Assembly: GCF_914767665.1 (NCBI RefSeq)
Contig: NC_059504.1
Location: forward strand, 15,378,501 to 15,442,500
Source of the DNA: Harmonia axyridis
Lineage: Eukaryota; Arthropoda; Insecta; Coleoptera; Coccinellidae
DNA: 64,000 bases
Reading direction: 5' to 3'
The position numbers and the translations under genes are program-made. This document shows positions 12,701 to 19,500 of the stretch, in pieces (position 1 is the stretch's first letter; every line of letters starts with the position of its first letter). The notes under the pieces were generated by a model. It saw nothing but the letters and a program-made list of their open reading frames with translations, was not told the origin of the DNA and ran no database searches.

Positions 12701-15570
12701 GTGAACCCGAGTAAGTTTCCGAAAACGCGCAATCATCAAGTTTCACCATTTTGTCAAAACACAAAACACCACGCCAGAGAATGCGATTGGAAAATTATCT
12801 TGAATCATTCTATGTATATTCCTCCTGAATCATTCTATGAATATTCGTAGTGTTTTAAGAATATCCCATGAATATTCCTTGGAATATTCTACAACATACC
12901 TCTTCTGCACTTTGTAGGAATATTCCTAGAACGTTTGTGCTATCTGGGGTACCTCGGAAAACGAAGCAATTGCGGACAAAAGTTATATAGCATAATGTAA
13001 TTATTTTTTCATGCAGAAGCACCTTCTGAAATTGGTCGCACTTATTCACTAACACCCTGTATTCAAAATTATAGTCCGTACATGGGCGGTCGGATAGCTG
13101 GGCCCGGTCCTGCTTAAACATCAAATAAAAAAGCAATTTAACGAGTTTGATATCCAACCAGTCAAAAGGCTTCAGAATGGAGTCTTCCAACAGAGCCACG
13201 ACCGCATAAAGCAAGTCAAAGTTGTTTAAAAGTTTAGTAAATCAATGGATTTTGCATTACGATAAGGCACCATCTCTAAATAGTACTTGCAATTATCATT
13301 TCAATAGATTCCCAACAACACTCGACTCATCCTATAGAACAACCGCCGTATTCCCCTGATATGCCTACAACAGACTTTTCCTTTTTCCCAAAGTTTTGCT
13401 TCAAATTTTTTTCTCTTTCCAGATCATGAGGTTAGACCGGAAGATATAGGGTTGGTTACAGCAAGAAGCGAAGATGAAACACATCCTTTCATGGTGGCGT
13501 TCATGAAAGCCACAAATCGTGTGAAAGCCAGAAGAAGTACCAGGGAACTGAAACGGACGGAGAACAATAATGCTAATTATACAACGATCATGAAACGTGC
13601 AGTACAAGGTGAGAACATCCTTCCATCAAATTATTAAATGGCGGATGCGAAAAACGAGTGAACTTTTTTTCAGAAAGTGCACCACATGAGACTCCCACTA
13701 GCTGCAAAATAAGGACTTTGTATATAAGTTTCAAAGATATCAAATGGAAGGTAGGTGCAGGAATATAGTTCGAAAAAAAAAATTTTAATTCCAACTGACA
13801 ACAGTTAGTGAAGTTGCAACATCCAGAAGAAGCTGTTTAAATTAAAATTTGTTTCGGTAAAACATAGATAGTGTAGCAAGGAGTAAATGATTGAATTTGG
13901 AAAAAAAAATCGTGAAAGTTTTTTCATGTAAACAATTTTTGTTGCTTACATATTGAAGTCGATTTTTGCAAGTTTTTCAAATTTTAGAACAAACCAGCTG
14001 TTCGAGCACGTGTACGCGCAATTTATCGCCAGCTAAGTGAATTTGAAAGAGGTCGAATTATTGGTCTACAGGAGGCAGAGTTGTCATTTCGAGAAATCGC
14101 TAACCGAACGAACAGAAGTCCAACCACTGTTATGAGATGTTGTCAAGCGTGGTTTGATAATGCCCAAATTCGGAGAAGAGTAGGCACCGGACGTCAAGGG
14201 ACACAAATGAAGTTCAAGATCGATGTCTAAGACTTATGGCCATTGGACATTGATTTGCGACAAGTCGATCTTTGGCTGATCAGTGGTTAGGAGAACAAGG
14301 CCATCCTGTAACTGTTCCGAACGGTTTACCTCCGGATAAGGTCTTTTGGACTGCAGCATTATCGACCCCATCTTGTGTTACCTATGGATGTTGAGCATCG
14401 CCGGCAACGATTACAGTGGTGCAGAGAACGTCAATATTGAAATGTAGAATGGCATCAGGTCGTATTTTCAGATGAATCTCGATTCCTCTTGGATGCATAT
14501 GATGACCGAAGAAGGGTTAGACGACGTCGGGGAGAAAGACGTGAACCTCAGTTTTATGTTGAGCGTCATGTACACCGGACAGTAGGCGTTATGGTATGGG
14601 GTGCTATTGCACATGCAAGTAGGTCACCTTTAGCCTTTATTCGAGGTAGCATGACAGCGCTGGGTTACCTTCAAGAAATAGTGAAGCCAAAGGTTCTCCC
14701 CTACCTCAACCGGCTCGAGAATCCAATATTTCAGCAAGATAATGCCCGACCTCATGTTGCCAGAGTTAGTTTAAACTTTTTCGAAGCGATCCATGTGAAT
14801 CTTTTGCCATGGCCGCCCAGATCCGCCGATCTTTCGCCCATAGAGCATGTTTCGGACATCATGGGTAGAAGGCTTGGAAATTTACCCCAGCCCCTACGGA
14901 CTTTGGCTGCTCTGAGATATGAAGTACAGGTAGCTTAGGAGAGTATCCCTCATGAAGTATATGTGAGAGTTTATAGATAATTGCAGTGGACGAACACATT
15001 ATTGACAAATTTATTTAAAAACATTGTACACCCCTCGTTTTTTCTCCAAATTTCAATAATTTACTCCTTGATATACTATCCATGTTGTACAAAAGAAAAA
15101 AAAAATTAATTCAAACAGCTCCTCCTGGGTGTTGCAGTTTCTTTGTCAGTTAGTATATTAATACATCACTTTTTCTGTACTCAATGAACTAAATAGTGAA
15201 TAGTTTGAAAGTTTTTGAATATGTTGTCAAATTGTCTTATTTGGACGTTTGACTTATGGTGGATGCGCTCCCGTCAGAATATAAAAAGAACTTCTAATTT
15301 TTTTTTCAGGATTGGATTATAGCTCCAGATGGTTATGCCGCATATTATTGTGCAGGAGAATGTAACTTTCCTTTGAATGCTCACATGAATGCTACCAACC
15401 ACGCAATAGTTCAAACCTTAGTTCATTTAATGACTCCGACCAAGTATCCAAAGCCTTGTTGTGCCCCTACTAAATTGACACCTGTTTCAGTTTTGTATTT
15501 CTTGGACGATACGAATGTGGTATTGAAGAAGTTTAAGAAGATGGTTGTTAAAAGTTGCGGCTGTCATTAA
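382..15570 (+). CDS. gbb: glass bottom boat, BMP5/6/7/8-type TGF-beta ligand (complete, six coding exons)
   Basis: A secreted bone morphogenetic protein that would signal through type I/II receptors to Smad (in flies: growth, synapse and wing patterning). Coding exons are 382-787, 2593-2779, 5180-5334, 13423-13608, 13674-13750 and 15310-15570. All introns are GT-AG and the phases match, giving 423 aa. Residues 1-22 form a hydrophobic signal peptide. The prodomain contains LLGLPYRP (about 63-69), [16 protein letters not shown] and [10 protein letters not shown], all family hallmarks. R287-S-T-R290 is the likely main furin site, and RIKR (106-109) is a second site inside the prodomain. The mature part has seven cysteines ending SCGCH, plus [14 protein letters not shown] and [13 protein letters not shown], which point to the 60A/BMP7 branch rather than dpp. 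Introns 1, 2, 3 and 5 are full of transposons. Family assignment is close to certain; exon edges are inferred from splice consensus. Confidence 0.95.
1163..1850. mobile_element. MITE with ACAGGGTGTTCC ends, family A copy 1 (gbb intron 1)
   Basis: The left end (TACAGGGTGTTCCTGAAGTG) and the reverse complement of the right end (TACAGGGTGTTTCTAAATTG) form inverted repeats that stay similar for roughly 90 bp, through a shared CCCATAAACATG-type block. TA flanks both sides. No coding capacity. Related copies lie at 2965-3661, 20165-20920 and 36232-36540. Confidence 0.75.
1851..2344. other. gbb intron 1, no recognised feature
   Basis: AT-rich intron sequence between a MITE and a transposase relic. 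I see no convincing exon, RNA gene or repeat here. Confidence 0.5.
2345..2573 (+). pseudogene. Tc1/mariner-related transposase relic, N-terminal part (MERYTLQQR family)
   Basis: The frame opening at 2416 reads [17 protein letters not shown], the typical start of a widespread insect Tc1/mariner-related transposase, and then meets a stop. The preceding GACATCTTTTGA-type leader matches other copies at 23700 and 40000, and the AAACTTCTAAAATATATTTG tail matches the copy at 40215. The relic stops about 20 bp before the acceptor of gbb exon 2. Dead fragment. Confidence 0.75.
2593..2779 (+). CDS. gbb: gbb coding exon 2: central prodomain
   Basis: Acceptor TTTTTTTCTAG ends at 2592 and donor GTAAG begins at 2780. 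The phase-1 entry completes a Glu codon and reads [20 protein letters not shown], then the [10 protein letters not shown] strand conserved in BMP prodomains, and exits in phase 2. This exon is masked by stops in the flanking introns and is not visible as a long open frame. Confidence 0.92.
2965..3661. mobile_element. MITE family A copy 2 (gbb intron 2)
   Basis: The left part reads like the copy at 1163 (TTCCTAAATTGGAGGTAC, then CCCATAAACATGGGCC). The right end carries the inverted counterpart (ACCTCCAATTTAGGAAAATC). The termini are more decayed (ACAGCATGTTCC in place of ACAGGGTGTTCC). Non-coding. Confidence 0.7.
3662..4150. other. gbb intron 2, no recognised feature
   Basis: Holds a T-rich stretch near 3729 and a short open frame at 3782-4006 with no family resemblance. 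I treat it as non-coding intron. Confidence 0.5.
4160..5035 (-). pseudogene. hAT transposon relic with C-terminal dimerisation-domain remnant
   Basis: Read on the minus strand, 4760-4550 gives [20 protein letters not shown] followed by LTVTN, a stop, and a shifted frame with [17 protein letters not shown]. This matches the hAT C-terminal dimerisation block (in the family: S-APVERVFS-AG, then RNRL, then LKSW). Both flanks (4180-4290 and 4890-5015) are dense in inverted CAAGTCAAGCTC/CTTGACTTGA motifs, consistent with subterminal repeats. Multiple breaks; inactive. Confidence 0.7.
5180..5334 (+). CDS. gbb: gbb coding exon 3: C-terminal prodomain
   Basis: Acceptor TTTTTTTTCAG ends at 5179; donor GTATGT starts at 5335. 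In the frame set by exon 2 it reads [20 protein letters not shown], then [12 protein letters not shown] and [11 protein letters not shown], matching the YVSA-NT-GWL-LNVT-W block of BMP5-8 prodomains. A different frame is also open here but is a shadow. Confidence 0.93.
5515..6658. repeat. Tandem duplication, two units of about 584 bp
   Basis: A unit starting GTTTCAGCGATCAGTTC at 5515 and ending CAGTAGCTTACT near 6081 is repeated from 6099 to 6658 with small differences. Both carry the same CTGAGATTATTCAAACTAAC and GGGGCGCCATTTTTATG blocks. The unit belongs to the foldback family also seen at 29826-30520. Confidence 0.85.
7442..9660 (-). CDS. DUF4806 accessory protein of the CACTA-like element (eight exons, 403 aa)
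   Basis: Exons, in transcript order, are 9660-9465, 9392-9174, 9003-8860, 8653-8591, 8435-8331, 8277-8057, 7963-7804 and 7545-7442. Each intron is GT-AG, most junctions are phase 1, and the sum is 1212 bases with one stop. Exon 1 reads [20 protein letters not shown] with a CHWPPF motif, an N-terminal block I associate with transposon-linked DUF4806 proteins. The middle exons are acidic and Ser-rich. Exons 6-7 carry the domain: [43 protein letters not shown]. The last exon is Lys/Glu-rich and ends CKERCTKEK. Exons 2-4 look duplicated from one another ([13 protein letters not shown] versus [13 protein letters not shown]). A plausible DNA-binding helper for transposition; function is inferred only. 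Confidence 0.85.
9661..10041. other. Spacer between the two transposon genes
   Basis: About 380 bp between the transposase stop and the DUF4806 start, same orientation. AT-rich, with no open frame or motif I can name. It could hold the second gene's promoter or part of a joint transcript. Confidence 0.45.
10042..12081 (-). CDS. CACTA/EnSpm-like transposase, 679 aa, single exon, uninterrupted
   Basis: Cut-and-paste DNA transposase. Residues 1-110 form a charged linker starting [25 protein letters not shown] (D193) and [11 protein letters not shown] (D270) match the spacing and context of the two catalytic aspartates in CACTA transposases. A Zn-knuckle CTKC follows at 289-292, then [19 protein letters not shown] (344-362). 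[17 protein letters not shown] through [18 protein letters not shown] (488-525) resembles the DUF4218 region that follows the catalytic core in plant CACTA proteins; E514 may be the third acidic residue. No stop or frameshift in 2 kb of AT-rich DNA suggests recent activity. Superfamily assignment is from motif recall, not a search. Confidence 0.85.
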   Translation of the reverse strand: MARKYSANFYKKVKIQTDMSLSYPNIPPSASFSSIVENEIRNEDDVEMHMPELQNPVHELNEMENIELIKEGKGGHISEYSFPILDSLQTKTSHIDNKKVDKEEDIKSKLKLWSIKYNISHVALSDLLKILKSSKAQLDELPNDARTILSTKRTIDVRNIDPGSYCHVGITEAVTYLCTKKCYDKIELLINIDGLPLSKSSGSQIYPILCSLYDDPREVAVIGVYHGYEKPSNANDFLGEFVQDAVELSNNGIKVNGACIPFKIKAFIADAPAKSFISYTKGHTGFFSCTKCVQKGEFIRNRTCFPKINSKKRTDKDFRQKNQIQHHTGTSALENIPDFNMVSDIPLEYMHLICLGVMKKLIVNIWIYGKPSFKLGSSAVGEISSMLLSFQNHTPIEFARKPRSLDDVKRWKATEFRFFLLYSGPVVLEKFLPQAQYQNFICLHIAIRILCNETHIADKEYFELAESLLTYFVQDFGNIYGQEFISHNIHGLVHIVDDVKMFGKLDHYSAFPFENFMQVLKNMVRKPDKPLSQIMKRLSERMKVPKTKNIGVLKYERHHNDGPTLEGYSTQFELVRFDYFTINIKRSGDTFCLLQDGNIMKVYNFIAKKEQIYVYGKVFTETSDIFSRPNSSCDSSDIDVYFVRKESSLETRLLDSVSKKMVAFPHNDGYIVFPFLHDC
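12595..12760. repeat. Hairpin upstream of the transposase gene, 45-bp arms
   Basis: The arm at 12608-12652 (starting GAAACTTGATGATTCCGCG) is inverted at 12700-12744 (ending CGCAATCATCAAGTTTC) with few mismatches and a loop of about 47 bp. It lies between the transposase start and the right terminus of the element, so it could be a small inserted MITE or part of the promoter. A separate TTTGTGCGTTGTGTTA palindrome sits at 12515-12580. Confidence 0.8.
12949..13422. other. End of gbb intron 3
   Basis: Holds the right remnant of the foldback family B repeat up to about 13064, then ordinary intron sequence to the exon 4 acceptor. An antisense open frame at 12855-13214 crosses the transposon boundary and shows no family motif. 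Confidence 0.5.
13423..13608 (+). CDS. gbb: gbb coding exon 4: end of prodomain and processing sites
   Basis: Acceptor CTCTTTCCAG ends at 13422; donor GTGAGA begins at 13609. It reads [11 protein letters not shown], then [11 protein letters not shown], a stretch shared with BMP7-type ligands just before the cleavage site. The basic run [11 protein letters not shown] (284-294) contains the R-S-T-R furin match. TIMKR further on is another basic candidate. Confidence 0.93.
13674..13750 (+). CDS. gbb: gbb coding exon 5: start of the mature ligand domain
   Basis: A 77-base exon too short to show up as a long open frame. Acceptor TTTTTTTCAG ends at 13673; donor GTAGGT begins at 13751. It reads [20 protein letters not shown] then KDIKWK, containing cysteine 1 of the knot and the L-V-F-D-WD strand equivalent. 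The preceding intron is only 65 bp. It exits in phase 0 directly into DWIIAPDG. Confidence 0.92.
13790..15155 (+). mobile_element. Tc1 (DD34E) transposon, inactive, in gbb intron 5
   Basis: Terminal inverted repeats pair CCAACTGACAA with GTTGCAACATCC at the left, and CTAACTGACAAAG with CTGCAACACCC read from the right. Similarity extends through an AAGGAGTAAAT block more than 100 bp inside each end. Transposase remnants fill the middle. The element is in the same orientation as gbb and lies between the exons for the mature domain. Confidence 0.85.
13990..14938 (+). pseudogene. Tc1 transposase pseudogene (DD34E)
   Basis: The N-terminal helix-turn-helix reads [20 protein letters not shown] then [13 protein letters not shown], before a stop near 14230. 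After a frame change the core reads [32 protein letters not shown] and [15 protein letters not shown]. The second D and the E are separated by 34 residues, the Tc1 signature. Several stops and shifts show it is dead. The clean open part is 14489-14938. Confidence 0.85.
15310..15570 (+). CDS. gbb: gbb coding exon 6: cystine-knot core and stop
   Basis: Acceptor TTTTTTTCAG ends at 15309, phase 0. It reads [51 protein letters not shown] and ends VVKSCGCH plus TAA. Six of the seven conserved cysteines are here, including the CC pair whose second member makes the intermolecular disulphide. Confidence 0.96.
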   Translation, partial: DWIIAPDGYAAYYCAGECNFPLNAHMNATNHAIVQTLVHLMTPTKYPKPCCAPTKLTPVSVLYFLDDTNVVLKKFKKMVVKSCGCH

Positions 15571-15717
15571 ATGCAGAAAATTTTTAGAGAAAAACCAGCA
15601 ATGAATAAGAATTGAAGTATACAGAATAAGATTGACTGAAATTGTAAATATTGATTGTGAGATATAGGAATATGTGAGAGAGAATTTTTGATTATTGTGC
15701 GTAGGACACCTGATATC

Positions 15718-15723
15718 AATAAA
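15718..15723 (+). terminator. gbb poly(A) signal
   Basis: AATAAA lies 148 bases after the gbb stop codon and is followed by a T-rich stretch. It is the first canonical signal downstream and fits a short 3' UTR. Confidence 0.6.
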
Positions 15724-16400
15724 ATTATTACTTTTTTGTTACTTTCTTTTTTTAAATAAGAATCTAACCTAGCCTCAAAATACCCCTAGAAAAGTATTTA
15801 CATTATCGTCATAGTTTTCACGTTAGAACATTAATATATTCTAAGGTTTTCACAGAACAATGTAAATTCACGAATGAAATAAGATACATACATGTTGGCA
15901 ACAATGAAAAAAAAAGTATTACAGATGGCGCTCCTAAACTTTATACCGTGCTTCATTCCAAATTGATCTGAACTATGGATTTGCTTCAATCCTCAACGGA
16001 TATCGTCTTTTTTGATTTTTCTTCAATTCCATATTCAAATTCATTAGCTAATCCCACTATCCCAAAATTAATAATAAAATTCGCGGATATTTAAATTTGG
16101 GTGTAGATGTATAGATGTCGCTAACACCGCTTGTCGATTATTAATTTGATGATTCACCAGAAGAGGAGCTAGTAGTTTTCTTGTAGGATTTTCGTTATGT
16201 CAGTTTGTGATAAAATAATTGTCAAAAGTTGAATCTTCCACCTAAAATAAATGGATTAATTCGAAAATATGAGCAATTTAAAGTGTTAAAATAATTAAAA
16301 TACAGTAGTGACTAAATTTTTATGTTTATATAACCTGAACAACACATTTTGCGTAGGCTGGGCAATGACATTGAATAGGAAAACGATATTTTTCCAAAAG
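15724..16400. other. Intergenic region between gbb and Patronin
   Basis: Roughly 0.7 kb of AT-rich DNA separating the gbb 3' end from the Patronin first exon. It must contain or border the distal Patronin promoter, but I recognise no core promoter element with confidence. Confidence 0.45.
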
Positions 16401-16494
16401 AAACTTATGAATGTGGAGTGCAATTACAAAAATTTTTGTGAAAAATTCTTGTGCTAACAAAAATTTACCGGATAAAACGAAATTTTCGGACGAA

Positions 16495-16548
16495 ATGGAT
16501 TACGGTGACCATAGGAAGGACATGGATGAGATGTTCACAACCAGACAG
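16495..16548 (+). CDS. Patronin: Patronin first coding exon (distal)
   Basis: ATG GAT TAC opens an 18-codon exon, MDYGDHRKDMDEMFTTRQ, ended by donor GTAGGT at 16549 in phase 0. An in-frame TGA at 16439-16441 with no earlier ATG supports this start. Its final RQ followed by GKQRAAVKW mirrors RQ-ARQRASVKW of the fly protein. Too short for ordinary open-frame calling; the link to 57514 is inferred. Confidence 0.75.
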
Positions 16549-19500
16549 GTAGGTGTAAATTCCGATTTATTTTTCGTTTTTAGGGAGTAAGCCGATTCAT
16601 GTTGTTTTCCATGTAAAGCAGCTAAATTTTCATTATTTTGAGGCAAATATCTGAGAAATTCAGCCAGAGTGAGAAGGAATCAGCTGGTTTCAAGAGATTC
16701 TGTTATTGAGTAGGCGAGTTGGTGAACATTTTTCTGAGAAATTTGCAACGATCCTCAGTTTTCCAGAAAAATTAAGGATGGATCTGGATATATCATGGAA
16801 AATGCGTTATTTTTGCTAACTAACAATCAATTCCTCAATGCAGAATTCATCACTGATAGTCCTTGATTTCTAGACCAAAACAAGTTGAGTTATTGAAATT
16901 ATTAGCTATATAATAAAACCCCAGCAAATTGGATGGAATGAATGATTAAGAGTCACATATATAGAGCTCATCATCTAAAACTTACATAAAGAGCTTTAAA
17001 CATATATCTTTATAAATCAAAAGATTTAACAGGCTCAAAAAAATTTTTGGTTTGAAATTCTCTGCATTTTTCACTAACTATTGGATGATAACTATACTTA
17101 TTGATTTGAAAAAATCGTAATGTTTTTTGTTTATCTGAAATTAATTACCAGATGTGCATCTAATGACATCAGAGTACACTACACCAGGACTCATTAAAGT
17201 TAATTAGTTGGACAATTTTCCACATTAAAGCAGTATTTGTTTTATGACAGAGATAGCTATTTTATTTTAGATTGACTATTTCAATAATTTCCATGCACAT
17301 AATGTTGCAAAAAATCTAGTTAAGTAATTACTGTAAACTAGGGATATTATAAAACTTTACAAGACACAATGGAGGAAAATGAGCCCAATTAGAGCTGAAA
17401 CATTCATATTTTAAATGATGATTATTATAGCAAAATGAAAATTCAATAATAATTAGAAGAGACATTTTGGGAAATTGCTCGGGGAATTGATATGAATAAT
17501 TTGTATCCTCCAGAAGGGTAACATTTCTGCATAGTACCTATTATACCTAATTTGTATTGTTGACATTTTTGAGTTGAACGAAAGAAAGGAATAAGAAGTT
17601 TGTTTGGATTCACTTCCATAAAGCAAAAAATGGTATTGGTATGCTGTTACTCCTAATATCTTAATAAGCTGGACCTCAGCCCAGTTAAAAATATGAATTG
17701 GTTTAATGAAAGGAAGATTTTTACCTGTGTCTTGCTCTCAAAAATTTCCTCGTTTCCTAGTTTTTGCCAGTTCTGATTGTTTTGTGAGTAGCTATTATGG
17801 TGGATGCGCACTATTCTTTAGTTACTTTGGAGACACGTGATTTGAATTCTCTGTTTTCATAAATATAAATTCTTAAATTTGTTCGAATTATTATTATTTG
17901 ATTTTGAATCTGAGTTGATTGGTTGATTTATAATGGTGAACTTGATTCAATGATCTGACAAACTAGATATAATGGTGTAATTGGAGGTTTACTTTATCTT
18001 GATCAATATTGTTCAGGTTGAGACAAACCTGGTTTTCTGTAGGAAAGCTTTGTAATATTCATTGAGCTATAAAGTAGACATCTGTTTCGCTAGTACATGT
18101 GTACTTTTATGCCGAAAATTTCAACATCATGCATACATGTGGTGGAATAAAGGAATAAAAAAGGAATTTTATTCATGAAGCGCCTAATTCATGTCTTCAG
18201 TACTTCTGTTGTGGAAGGGCTTAACTCTGTGACTTCAGATACCCCCACAGCCAAAACTTCAAAGATTCCAAATCACTAAAGTGTGACAAGTAGCGCCATC
18301 TTGCTGAATCAATCATGTAGGTATTATTAAAACACTAGTGAATCTCTCCACCTTCAATCACTGTTTTTATTAGGATGATTAGAGGAAATAGAAGACTTGA
18401 TTGAAGATTGACATTGATTGAATTCATATAGCAGAGTGATTCTCTTTTGAGCACGATTCTTTAACCCAAAAACGTTTTTCTTTTTTTATAGGTTCTTGTT
18501 TTCTATTAATTGACGTTTTTAGTATTGCTCTTTTCACGACTAAGATCTGAACGTTTTCTATCGGCATATCTCGGTCTTCAGTTGTTCGATGTTGTCGTGT
18601 TTAGCGCATATCAGATTTTCGTCGTCAGGTCGAATCGACAGTTCTGGCTTGACAGGTACTTGAGTTGGCTCTTTGAGGCGCTGCTATCTCATGAATCATT
18701 TGGGGATTTCCCCGTTGTTCAAGGCTCGAATTGTTATAGCCCTCCATGCTTACCAACTGTCATATGTCACCTATCGATCTGTAAGGTCATTATTAAAAAG
18801 CTGACGAATCTAGTTTTTACTCATGATACTCGTCATATATTTTTATGGGAATGTTTAAAGTTTTAACGGAAATAGAAGACATTATTTAAGATTGATATTG
18901 ATTGGATTCATATGGGAGGATGAATCTTGCTTGAGTACCATTTTTTGACCCAAAAGCGTTTTCTATTACTTTTATCAGCTCTTCTTTTCTATTTAGTAAC
19001 ATTCTTAGATTTGCACGCTTGACTATTCGAATATCTGATCCTCTTTGATCAGTTTCAGTCGTTCGATATAATCCTATCGTATTTGGTGCATTCTCGGGCG
19101 CATTTTCGCCGTCAGGTCGAATCGACAGTTCTGGATTGACAGTTGAGAGAGTTAATCTCGTTTTAGCGCCATATTCATTAGTACAAAAAGTTTTCTCTTT
19201 ATTTTATCGGATCTTGGTTTTTTGTTCAGTGACTTTTGCACTTTTGGCTACCTGAACTGAACGTCTTCTATCGTCAGGTCTTGATCTTCAGTTTTGGTCG
19301 TTCGATTTGATCGTATCGCGTTTGGCGCATTTCAGATTTTCGTTGACAGATCGAATCGACACCTATCGATGTGCTGGCGAATCTAGTTGTTCACCCATGA
19401 ATCTCTTATGTGAATATTTATAGTTTTAACGGAATCTTCGCGATTTTGATATACCATTCCTTGTGTACCGTACCAAACTGCTTCCAGGCGTTGTCAAACG

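Larger units (their letters stand above)
6866..12948 (-). mobile_element. CACTA/EnSpm-like DNA transposon with two apparently intact genes
   Basis: The ends are inverted: CCCAGATAGCACAAGAACATTC at the left against CCCAGATAGCACAAACGTTC read from the right, with GT on both outer sides as a possible 2-bp target duplication. Subterminal zones (6890-7190 and 12780-12945) are crowded with GAATATTC and ATTCTAGGAAT palindromes, as in CACTA elements where an accessory protein binds subterminal repeats. Inside, both on the minus strand, are a 679-aa transposase (12081-10042) and a spliced DUF4806 gene (9660-7442). It lies in gbb intron 3 opposite to gbb. CACTA assignment rests on the transposase; I did not run any search. 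Confidence 0.85.
6502..13064. repeat. Foldback repeat (family B) split by the CACTA-like transposon
   Basis: Left arm 6510-6650 and right arm 6700-6840 are inverted copies (for example GCCACTGAGAT against ATCTCAGTGGC, and TTCAATTCGTGACAA against TTGTCACGAATTGAA). The remainder resumes at 12951 and ends with TTCACTAACACCCTGTATT at about 13064, matching the intact relative at 29826-30520. Confidence 0.7.

Noticed and set aside
12855..13214. 119-codon minus ORF
   Set aside because: It crosses the right boundary of the CACTA-like element into the older foldback repeat, so it cannot be an ancestral gene of either. No domain seen.
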